Part shown: in pieces, positions 56,179 to 64,000 of the stretch
Numbering within the stretch: the first letter of the stretch is position 1
Layout of the letters: the number at the start of each line of letters is the position of its first letter
Translations under genes and position numbers: made by a program
The notes under the pieces: model-generated
What the model was told of the DNA's origin: nothing
The model's input: only the letters and a program-made list of their open reading frames with translations
Database searches by the model: none
Assembly (NCBI GenBank): GCA_900079695.1
Contig: LT599022.1
Coordinates: 1,759,245-1,823,244, forward strand
Length of the DNA: 64,000 bases
Direction of reading: 5' to 3'
Source: an uncultured Alphaproteobacteria bacterium
GTDB taxonomy: Bacteria; Pseudomonadota; Alphaproteobacteria; Rhodospirillales; Rhodospirillaceae

Positions 56179-56559
56179 ATGAGCGAGACTCCCGTCAATC
56201 GCGCCAACGCCACCGACAAGCACGTCGGCTCGCGGATCCGCGAACGGCGCATCATGCTCGGCCTGAGCCAGCAGCAGATGGCCAACATGATCGGCGTAAC
56301 CTACCAGCAGGCCCACAAGTACGAGCGCGGCATCAACCGTATCTCCGCGGGCCGTCTTTACGAAATCGCCCAGGTTCTGGGCGTGCCGGTGAGCTTCTTT
56401 TTCGACGGCCTGCAGGAAGACCGCGCGCCGGAGCTTAACGACCGGCAGCGGATGTGCCTCGAGCTCGCGCGCAACTTCGCCGCGATCCCGAACGAAAAGC
56501 ACCAGGAGGCGCTGAGCCAGATGGCGCGCGCCCTCGCCACCGCGATGGCGGCGGAATAA
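56179..56559 (+). CDS. XRE-family helix-turn-helix transcriptional regulator
   Basis: A 126-residue DNA-binding protein. The HTH domain (about 15-75) reads SRIRERRIMLGLSQQQMANMIGVTYQQAHKYERGINRISAGRLYEIAQVL, the pattern of a compact alphaproteobacterial family. A conserved FFFDGL is followed by a helical tail (NDRQRMCLELARNF). Targets are unknown; family members regulate metabolism and stress. It is divergent from phaB. GAGGAAG stands upstream of ATG 56179. Confidence 0.92.
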   Translation: MSETPVNRANATDKHVGSRIRERRIMLGLSQQQMANMIGVTYQQAHKYERGINRISAGRLYEIAQVLGVPVSFFFDGLQEDRAPELNDRQRMCLELARNFAAIPNEKHQEALSQMARALATAMAAE

Positions 56560-56568
56560 GACCCTCCA

Positions 56569-57249
56569 TCAGGGTTCGCAAACCACGCGGAAGCCGACGG
56601 AAAAGCTGCGCTCGCCCGGCGGGCGCGGCGTTTCCGCCCCGCCCTGGGCCTTGAGCGCATAGCTCGCCCAGGCCCCGCCGTGCGTCGCCCGCGCGACGCA
56701 GCCGCCGCCCGCGCGCCGCGCGGTGCAGTCCAGAGCCCATTCGCCGACGTTGCCGTTCATGTCGTAAAGACCGTAGGGGTTGGGCGGATAGCTCGCCACC
56801 GGCGCGGGGCCGTCGTCGGGCTGGCCGGGGTTGCAGCCGCGGCAGCGCGCCATTCCCGGTTCCATCACGCCGCCCCACCAGTAGGGGCTGCGGGTGCCGC
56901 CCTGCGCAGCGAAGATCCACTCCGCCGAGGTCGGCAGGCGGCAGAACCGCCCGGTCGCGGCGGACAGCCAGCGGGCATAGGCGTTGGCATCGTTCCACGA
57001 CACGTTGATCACGGGATAGCGCCCCCGCCCCCAGCCCTCGTCGCCTCCGGCATGCGGGCAGCCGCCCGCGGCGACGCAGGCTTCCCACTGCGCGAAGGTC
57101 ACTTCGGTTCGGGCGATGGCGATGCGCCTCTCGCCCATCGGCGGCAGCAGCACGAGATCGGGAACGAGACCGGACGGCGGCGCCGCCGACACCGGCACGG
57201 GCGCCAGCAGCAGCGCGAAACCGAGCCATGCCGCGCGCGCGCGCCTCAT
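56569..57249 (-). CDS. Secreted formylglycine-generating-enzyme-like (SUMF1/FGE-sulfatase domain) protein
   Basis: A 226-residue protein with a signal peptide (ARAAWLGFALLLAPVPVSA) and an FGE-sulfatase domain: IARTEVTFAQWEACVAAGGCP, PVINVSWNDANAYARWLS, RLPTSAEWIFAAQGG, NPYGLYDMNGNVGEWALDC and ERSFSVGFRVVCE. True FGEs have a Cys pair near the C-terminus for sulfatase activation; the pattern here is incomplete, so a binding or other activity is more likely. The start ATG 57249 overlaps the histidine kinase stop (ATGA). Confidence 0.85.
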   Translation of the reverse strand: MRRARAAWLGFALLLAPVPVSAAPPSGLVPDLVLLPPMGERRIAIARTEVTFAQWEACVAAGGCPHAGGDEGWGRGRYPVINVSWNDANAYARWLSAATGRFCRLPTSAEWIFAAQGGTRSPYWWGGVMEPGMARCRGCNPGQPDDGPAPVASYPPNPYGLYDMNGNVGEWALDCTARRAGGGCVARATHGGAWASYALKAQGGAETPRPPGERSFSVGFRVVCEP

Positions 57250-57926
57250 TCGCCACGCACCCATCTTGCTGCGGGCAGCGCCAGCCGCACCAGCACCCCG
57301 CCGTCCGGTTGCCGCTTCAGGAACAGTTCGCCGCCGTGCAGGCGCATCTGCCGCCGGGTGACGTAGAGTCCCAGGCCCGCGCCGCCGCTGATCGCGTCGC
57401 CCGCACGGGCATCGTTGACCACCGTGATCCCGACTCCTTCGGGCGACACCCCGACTTCCACCGCGATCCGGCTGCCCCTGGGCGCGTATTTCACCGCGTT
57501 GCCGAGCACGTTGAGCACCGCCTGACGCAGCCGTCGCGCGTCGCCCCACACCACCACCGGCTGAATGCTGACGCGCGCGCGCACCACCACCCCGGCGGCG
57601 ACGATATCGCGCTGCAGCCACGCCTGCGCCGAGGCGACGAGATCCGAAAGATCCACCTCGCCCTCCAGCAGCACGTCGTCGCCGAATTCGCGGTGCGACG
57701 CCGCCACCACGTCGGCGATCAGCGCCTCCATGTGGCGGCAGGCGTCCTCGATCTGGCGCGCGGCCTCGCGATAGCGGGGGTCGGAGAGCGGGCCGTAGGC
57801 CTCGGTGCCGATCAGGCCCGCGAGGCCCTGGATCGCGCCGAGCGGAGAGCGCAGCTCGTGTGCCAGAACCAGAGGCGAAATCTCCTCCGGCTGCGGCACG
57901 GCGATGGTTTCGGCTTCGTCGATCAC
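57246..57926 (-). CDS. Soluble sensor histidine kinase (HisKA-HATPase)
   Basis: A 226-residue protein with no membrane segment or recognisable sensor domain. The phosphorylation box LAHELRSPLGAI carries His23. The ATPase part has the N-box RQAVLNVLGNAVKYAPRG, VVNDARAGD and the G2 box GGAGLGLYVTRRQM. GTG 57926 overlaps the queG stop (GTGA) and has GGAGG six bases upstream, so it is preferred over ATG 57947. No response regulator gene is adjacent. The short form and the flanking genes suggest an orphan kinase within a coupled queG/kinase/FGE-like set. Confidence 0.88.
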   Translation of the reverse strand: MIDEAETIAVPQPEEISPLVLAHELRSPLGAIQGLAGLIGTEAYGPLSDPRYREAARQIEDACRHMEALIADVVAASHREFGDDVLLEGEVDLSDLVASAQAWLQRDIVAAGVVVRARVSIQPVVVWGDARRLRQAVLNVLGNAVKYAPRGSRIAVEVGVSPEGVGITVVNDARAGDAISGGAGLGLYVTRRQMRLHGGELFLKRQPDGGVLVRLALPAARWVRGE

Positions 57927-59047
57927 GCTCCGCCTCCGCGCGGCCATTCGGCGAGAACCGTCTCATCGCTCTCGCTTTTCTGGATATGGGAGAACCCCGA
58001 GAGAAAACCATCCTCTCCCAGCAAACGGCAAAGCGCCCAAATGGTTGCACCCCGCACCAGGGGGCTGCCATCGCCGAGCAGCGGCGCGATCGCCGCCGCT
58101 CGACCGGCGTCGCCGGCGTTGCCGATCGCGATCACGACGTTGCGGACGAAGCGGTCGCGGCCGATCCGTTTGATCGGCGACCCGGAAAACCACGCGCGGA
58201 ACCCGGCGTCGTCGAGCGCCGCGAGTTCGGCCAGCGGCGGCGCGAGGAGGTCGTCCCGCGCCGCCAGCTTCGCCTCCCGCCCGAGCCGGGCGAAGCGGTT
58301 CCACGGGCACGCGGCGAGGCAGTCGTCGCAACCGTAGATCCGGTTGCCGATCTTCTCGCGCAGATCCCGCGGGATCGGACCGGCGTGCTCGATCGTGAGA
58401 TACGAGATGCAGCGCCGCGCATCCAGCCGCTGCGGCCCGTCGAAGGCATCGGTCGGGCAGGCGTCGATGCAGCGGCGGCACAGCCCGCAGCGGTTGGCGT
58501 GCGGCGGGTCCGGCACGATTTCGAGCGCGGTGGCGATCACCCCGAGGAACAGCCAGCTTCCGAAATCCCGCGACACCATGTTGCTGTGCTTGCCGATCCA
58601 CCCCAGGCCGGCGCGCTCGGCCAACGGCTTTTCCATCACCGGCGCGGTGTCGACGAACACCTTCACCTCCGCGCCCGTCTCGCCGTGGATCCGCCGCGCC
58701 ACCTGCTTCAGCTTCGCCTTCACCACGTCGTGATAGTCGCGGTGCCGCGCGTAGACGCTGATCGCCCCCGCCTCCGGCCGCGCCAGCGCCGCCCGCGGCC
58801 CCACCGCCGGGCCGTAGTTCAGCCCCAGCACCACCGCCGAACGCGCCCCCGGCCACAGCCGCTCCAACCCGCCGCGCTCGGCCATCCGCTCCGCCATCCA
58901 CGCCATGCCGCCGTGGCGGCCCGCCGCCACGAACGCCTCCAGCGCCTCCGCCGCGCCCGGCACCGCCGCCGCGGGCGCGAAGCCGCAGGCGTCGAACCCC
59001 GCCTCGCGCGCCCAGCCCCGGATGGTGTCCTTGATCGCTTCGGTCAT
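57923..59047 (-). CDS. queG: Epoxyqueuosine reductase QueG
   Basis: Reduces epoxyqueuosine to queuosine in tRNA, using cobalamin and two [4Fe-4S] clusters. It has 374 residues. The N-terminal cobalamin-binding part has SAVVLGLNY and VDTAPVMEKPLAERAGLGWIGKH. The ferredoxin part has CGLCRRCIDACPTDAF and GCDDCLAACPWNRF. A HEAT-like C-terminal region follows. tgt and queA are just upstream on the same strand, so most of the late queuosine pathway is here. The cobalamin need links it to the adenosyltransferase and NrdJ locus. Confidence 0.96.
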   Translation of the reverse strand: MTEAIKDTIRGWAREAGFDACGFAPAAAVPGAAEALEAFVAAGRHGGMAWMAERMAERGGLERLWPGARSAVVLGLNYGPAVGPRAALARPEAGAISVYARHRDYHDVVKAKLKQVARRIHGETGAEVKVFVDTAPVMEKPLAERAGLGWIGKHSNMVSRDFGSWLFLGVIATALEIVPDPPHANRCGLCRRCIDACPTDAFDGPQRLDARRCISYLTIEHAGPIPRDLREKIGNRIYGCDDCLAACPWNRFARLGREAKLAARDDLLAPPLAELAALDDAGFRAWFSGSPIKRIGRDRFVRNVVIAIGNAGDAGRAAAIAPLLGDGSPLVRGATIWALCRLLGEDGFLSGFSHIQKSESDETVLAEWPRGGGA

Positions 59048-59073
59048 GGTTTGCCTGAAATACGAAAAACTTT

Positions 59074-59226
59074 GCGGAGGGACTCGGTCCCTCCGCGCCT
59101 CCCATTCGTTTTGCGCGAAGCGCTATAGAGCCTTCACGGGGCGCGACCGGATGATCCCGCTTCGCGGAAAAACCAACCCACGGGGCCTGGAGGTCCACGG
59201 CCCCGGCGGGTCCGGGCAGAGCCCGG
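59074..59226. repeat. Second hairpin array, between tgt and queG
   Basis: The 186-base gap holds several GC hairpins: 59074-59083/59087-59096 (perfect 10 bp, GCGGAGGGAC), 59181-59187/59199-59205 (CGGGGCC/GGCCCCG, with an inner TGGA/TCCA stem) and 59212-59217/59221-59226 (CCGGGC/GCCCGG, loop AGA). The layout is like the array at 1009-1184, but the sequences are not copies. No open frame is convincing. Confidence 0.6.
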
Positions 59227-59233
59227 CCTTGTT

Positions 59234-60357
<1,124 letters not shown>

Positions 60358-60361
<4 letters not shown>

Positions 60362-61410
60362 CGCGGCGCTCCTTCGAGCAGGCTGGAATCGCCGTAGGAA
60401 TAGAAGCGGTACCCGGTGGCGATGGCGTGGGCGTAGGCCGACTGCATGCGCTCCAGCCCGGCGAAGGCGGAAACCAGCATGAACAGGGTGGATTTCGGCA
60501 GGTGGAAATTGGTCATCAGCCGGTCGACGGCGCGGAAACGATAGCCCGGGGTGAGGAAGATCGCGGTTTCGCCCGCGAACGGATGGACGATCCCGGCGCC
60601 GTCGGCCGCGGTTTCGAGAATGCGGGTGGCGGTGGTGCCGACCGCAAGCAGACGGCCGCCGCCGGCGCGGGCGGCGTTGATGGCCTCCGCCACCTCGGGC
60701 GCGATGGTGCCCCACTCGGCATGCATCTTGTGGTTTTCGGTGTCCTCGGCCTTGACCGGCAGAAAGGTGCCCGCGCCGACGTGGAGCGTCACCGCGACCC
60801 GCTTCGCCCCCTTGGCGTCGAGCCGCGCCAGCAGTTCGGGGGTGAAGTGCAGCCCGGCGGTGGGCGCGGCGACCGAGCCCTCCGCGCGGGCGTAGACGGT
60901 CTGGTAATCGACCTTGTCGCGGTCGTCGGCGCCGTGGTCGCGGTGGATGTAGGGCGGCAACGGCATTTCGCCGTGGGCTTCGAGGGCCGCGATCAGATCC
61001 GCGCCGTGGCGGTCGAAGCGCACGCCGACGTCGCCCTCGGGGGATTTTCCGGTAACCTCGGCGCGGAACCCGCCGCCGAAATCGAGCGCGTCGCCCGCCT
61101 TGAGGCGCTTGCCCGGCCGAGCGAAGGCGCGCCAGTCCGGCCCGCCCTCGGCCTTGTGCAGCAGAATTTCGACGCGCAGGGGGTCCACGCCGGGCCGCAT
61201 CCGCAGGCCGTAGAGGCGCGCGGGAATGACGCGGCTGTCGTTGACGACGATCACGTCGCCGGGCGCGACGAGATCCGGCAGGTCGCGCACGTGAAGATCG
61301 CCGAGCGCATCGGCGCGAACGTGCAGCAGCCGCGCGGCATCGCGCGGGCTCGCCGGACGCTCGGCGATGCGCTCGCGCGGCAGATCGAAGTCGAAGGCGT
61401 CGACGCGCAT
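60358..61410 (-). CDS. queA: S-adenosylmethionine:tRNA ribosyltransferase-isomerase
   Basis: Adds the ribosyl part of SAM to preQ1 in tRNA, making epoxyqueuosine. It has 350 residues: the family opening [64 protein letters not shown], and the C-terminal [19 protein letters not shown] with [12 protein letters not shown]. It lies upstream of and overlaps tgt; queG is the next gene after tgt. ATG 61410 is chosen for the match to the family start. Confidence 0.98.
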
Positions 61411-61469
61411 GGAAATCCTTGGGCAGAGGCGAAAGCGGCGGAGTAGCGCAGGCTCCCGCTCCCTGTCAA

Positions 61470-61910
61470 TCAGTTCTCGGCGGTGCAGTCGCCGCAGGAG
61501 ACCATCGGCAGGCCGCGCGGCGCCCAACCGGTGTCGCGACCGTTGCCGACCACGCCTTCGGGCACGTCGTAGACGGTCTTGAAGCCCGCCTGCTCCAGCA
61601 GCGCGGCGGCCTGGGCGGAGCGGTTGCCGGTGCGGCAGATCACCCCCACGGGCTTGCGCAGATCGCCGCGCACCGCCTTCTTCGCCCCCGAGACGAATCC
61701 CGCCACGCCGCGCGGATCGGAAAGGGTGACCCGGCGGGCGTTCTTCGGCACGCCGGTCTGCAGCCATTCCGCCGGAGTGCGGACGTCGAGGAGAATCATG
61801 CCGCCGCGTTCCATCTTCGACCACGCGAGATGCGGCTTCAGGTCCTCGGCGGCCCAAGCGGCGGGCATGGCGAAGCACAGGGCGAGCGCGACGGCGAACG
61901 GACGGAGCAT
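61470..61910 (-). CDS. Secreted rhodanese-like protein
   Basis: A 146-residue protein with a signal peptide (residues 1-20, AMPAAWA) and one rhodanese domain: [23 protein letters not shown], then the active-site loop [13 protein letters not shown] with Cys92. Periplasmic rhodaneses can transfer sulfur or detoxify thiol compounds; the partner is unknown. A Cys pair near the C-terminus (SCGDC) could form a disulfide. It follows the ATP-grasp gene by 11 bases and is probably co-transcribed with it. Confidence 0.88.
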   Translation of the reverse strand: MLRPFAVALALCFAMPAAWAAEDLKPHLAWSKMERGGMILLDVRTPAEWLQTGVPKNARRVTLSDPRGVAGFVSGAKKAVRGDLRKPVGVICRTGNRSAQAAALLEQAGFKTVYDVPEGVVGNGRDTGWAPRGLPMVSCGDCTAEN

Positions 61911-61921
61911 GTCGAATTCCT

Positions 61922-62995
61922 TCAGGTCTGGGCGATGTCCATGGTGCGGTACGGCACCACCAGGGCGGGCGGCGGACCGGCGCTTTCGGCGACCGGCAGA
62001 CCGCGCGCGAGCGAGATCATGTCGTCGAGGAGCGGCGCGCCGGCGGCGACCGACACCACGGTGGAGTGACTCGGGCGCGGGTTGACTTCGAGGACGCAGG
62101 GCGCGCCGGTCTCGTCGAACATCACGTCGCAGTCGACCAGCCAGGAGAGGCCGAGCTTCTTCGCGATGTCGCGGCCGAGGTCGGTCAGCACCTGCGAATC
62201 GAGGATCTCGTGCCCTTCGTTGGGCAGCGCGGTGTTGCGGCGGCGGCGCGGAACGACGCACCGCGCCTCGCCCTCCCAGGCGAGAATGTCGAGGTCGTGG
62301 ACCGGCTCGCACAGGCGCTTCATCACCACCACCGGAAACAGCGCGTCGTAGACGTCGACGAAACGGGTCATGAAGGTGTCGTAATCCATGTGGACTTCGC
62401 GCGAGCCGAGATACTCCTGCGCGCCGTGGATGGCGTTGCGCACCACCGAGACGCCGCGGCTCGACTGCGCCATCGCCGGTTTCACCACCACCTCGCCGTA
62501 CAGGCCGAACATCTGCTCCACCGCCGCCACCAGCCGCTCGCGGGAATCCGCGGCGCGCCAGTCCGGCACCGGCAGGCCGACCTGGGTGAACAGGCGATAT
62601 GCGGCGAGCTTGTCGGCGAGCGTGTCGACGAGTTCGGCGCGGTTGCAGGCGAGGCGGCAGCCGAGCCCGGCGAACGCCTCGGCATAAGGAGCCAGGGCCA
62701 GCACGTCGCCATCGACGAGCGGCAGCACGAGGTCGGCGTCGAACTGCTCGGCAACCCGCACCACGCCGACGGCGAAGGTTTGCGGATCCCAGGAATCGAT
62801 GCAGACGAAGGCGTCGGCGAAGTGGCGGGCGTTGACGTCGGAGCGCCGCTCCACCGCCACCACGCGCACCTCATGCGCCGCGCTCCGGCGCAGCCGCATG
62901 ATCATGTCGGCGGCCATCTCCAGTCCGACCGAGGTCAAAATCACCGTATAGGCCACCGCCACCCCACCCCGCCGACGTCGTCCGGCGATCAGCAT
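61922..62995 (-). CDS. ATP-grasp family ligase (CarB-like), unknown substrate
   Basis: A 357-residue protein of the ATP-grasp fold: an N-terminal Rossmann-like domain ([20 protein letters not shown]), a middle part with [21 protein letters not shown], the ATP-binding [18 protein letters not shown], and the metal-site region [25 protein letters not shown] (conserved Glu and Asn). Such enzymes join an acid to an amine or thiol. No partner gene shows what the substrate is. The start is uncertain: ATG 62995, or GTG 62962 or 62956, which are nearer to the conserved start. Confidence 0.8.
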   Translation of the reverse strand: MLIAGRRRRGGVAVAYTVILTSVGLEMAADMIMRLRRSAAHEVRVVAVERRSDVNARHFADAFVCIDSWDPQTFAVGVVRVAEQFDADLVLPLVDGDVLALAPYAEAFAGLGCRLACNRAELVDTLADKLAAYRLFTQVGLPVPDWRAADSRERLVAAVEQMFGLYGEVVVKPAMAQSSRGVSVVRNAIHGAQEYLGSREVHMDYDTFMTRFVDVYDALFPVVVMKRLCEPVHDLDILAWEGEARCVVPRRRRNTALPNEGHEILDSQVLTDLGRDIAKKLGLSWLVDCDVMFDETGAPCVLEVNPRPSHSTVVSVAAGAPLLDDMISLARGLPVAESAGPPPALVVPYRTMDIAQT

Positions 62996-63071
62996 AACAT
63001 TCTCCGACGCACCCGACGCAAGGGATTGTCGCCGCCGCTCGCAGCGGAACCGGCAATCCCGGTGCGCGGCC

Positions 63072-64000
63072 TCACTCCCGCAGCTTCTCCGAAACCGAAG
63101 CGACGTTGCGGGAGACCGTCTCGATATCGTCGACGACGCGCGAGACGTTTGATGCGATTTCGCGGGTCGCGTCGTCCTGCTGCGCCACCGCCTCGGCGAT
63201 CGTCGTCGAGAGTTCGCGCACGTCTTCGATGATCGTGCCGATCTTGCGGATCGCTTCGCCCGCCCGGCGCGCGCCCTGCTGGACCGCGGAGATCTGCCCG
63301 GCGATCTCGTCGGTCGCGTTGGCGGTCTGGTTGGCGAGGGTCTTGACCTCGCCCGCCACCACCGCGAACCCTTTGCCCATGTCGCCCGCCCGCGCCGCCT
63401 CGATGGTGGCGTTCAGGGCAAGTAGATTGGTCTGGCTGGCGATGTCGCTGATCAGGCTGGTGACCGCGCCGATGCGCTCGGCCGAATTCATCAGGGCGCT
63501 CACCGCACTCTCGGTGTCGCGCACCACTTCAGCGGCGTTCGACGAAGATTGCGCCGCCCGCGCCGCCCGCGAACTGATATCGGTGATCGAGGCGGAAAGC
63601 TGCTCGGTCGCGGCGGCAACCGACTGGGCGCTCGCGGTGGCGCGGTCGGCCGCCGTGACGACGTTGGAATCGAGGTTGCCGGCAAGATCGGCGACCAGTT
63701 CGCGGCGCGCCGCTTCGGCCTTGCCGCGCGCGAATTCGGCGGATTTGTGAGCCTCCACGTCGATCAGCGAACCGCAGGCACGCAGGGCGACGCCCTGGGC
63801 ATCGCGAACGACGCCGCCGATCGCATGGAACCAGCGATAGCCGCCGTCCTTCATCTTCAGCCGGTAGGTGACGTCGTAGCCGGTGCGGCCGCTGCGATCG
63901 CCGAGGCAGGCGGCGAACGCCGCGAAGGTCGGCTGCGCGTCGTCGGGATGAAGGCGGTCGGCCCACGAAGCGACGACGTCGGGGAAGCCCCGCACGTCGT
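63072..64000 (-). CDS. PAS-domain methyl-accepting chemotaxis protein (5' end beyond window)
   Basis: The visible C-terminal 309 residues hold the end of a PAS domain ([13 protein letters not shown]..., [24 protein letters not shown]) and a full chemoreceptor signalling domain with the hairpin tip [32 protein letters not shown]. No membrane segment is visible, so a soluble receptor that senses through PAS and acts on CheA/CheW is likely. The frame is still open at the right edge, and the first in-window GTG is inside the PAS domain, so the true start is outside. Confidence 0.92.
   Translation of the reverse strand, partial: DVRGFPDVVASWADRLHPDDAQPTFAAFAACLGDRSGRTGYDVTYRLKMKDGGYRWFHAIGGVVRDAQGVALRACGSLIDVEAHKSAEFARGKAEAARRELVADLAGNLDSNVVTAADRATASAQSVAAATEQLSASITDISSRAARAAQSSSNAAEVVRDTESAVSALMNSAERIGAVTSLISDIASQTNLLALNATIEAARAGDMGKGFAVVAGEVKTLANQTANATDEIAGQISAVQQGARRAGEAIRKIGTIIEDVRELSTTIAEAVAQQDDATREIASNVSRVVDDIETVSRNVASVSEKLRE

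Overview
The window is a gene-dense piece of a high-GC alphaproteobacterial chromosome, most like Rhodospirillales. Pointers are the guaB/RsmB-like pair, an argD-argF-hslO operon, argH-lptM-lysA, ftsE-ftsX-plsC, adjacent pheA-like/hisC/tyrosine-pathway genes, metX-metW, phaB, an mbfA-type membrane ferritin and a cobalamin-dependent ribonucleotide reductase. These assignments come from reading the translations by eye; no searches were run. I see no tRNA, rRNA, CRISPR array, intact insertion sequence or prophage.

Layout. 1-8 kb: RNA methyltransferases, guaB, a hemerythrin, a TPR/glycosyltransferase-like protein and a TrkH potassium transporter. 8-14 kb: a lipoprotein, hslO, argF, argD, an ABC-2 permease and recX. 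14-22 kb: cell-envelope and electron-transfer genes, namely two PMT/ArnT-type glycosyltransferases, lptG, a PAP2 phosphatase, a PduO-type cobalamin adenosyltransferase and etfBA. 22-32 kb: argH, a tiny LptM-like lipoprotein, lysA, a zinc-ribbon protein, the overlapping ftsE-ftsX-ydcF-like-plsC run, and nrdJ behind a 396-base leader. The adenosyltransferase makes the adenosylcobalamin that NrdJ needs.

32.3-39.4 kb is a self-contained catabolic operon of visibly lower GC, all on the minus strand: TRAP transporter (dctP, dctQ, dctM), a D-2-hydroxyacid dehydrogenase, a FadR-type regulator, an HpcH/HpaI aldolase and an FGGY kinase. Its only good promoter lies under two perfect palindromes, and just beyond it are the frameshifted remains of an rtcR-like sigma-54 activator. 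The operon looks acquired and probably handles a sugar acid or polyol; its substrate cannot be read from the sequence.

40-55 kb: a secreted (alpha/alpha)-barrel protein, mbfA, DUF2125, a class A beta-lactamase, DUF445, a SpoU methyltransferase, an aromatic amino acid operon, metX-metW, glyoxalase II, methyltransferases, an SMR exporter with a possible guanidine-II leader, uppP and phaB. 56-64 kb: an XRE regulator, a tightly coupled queG/histidine kinase/FGE-like set, then tgt and queA (so most of the late queuosine pathway), a secreted rhodanese, an orphan ATP-grasp protein and a PAS-chemoreceptor gene cut by the right edge. Many genes overlap by 1-4 bases (ATGA, TGATG, GTGA), pointing to translational coupling, and several convergent pairs overlap at their 3' ends.
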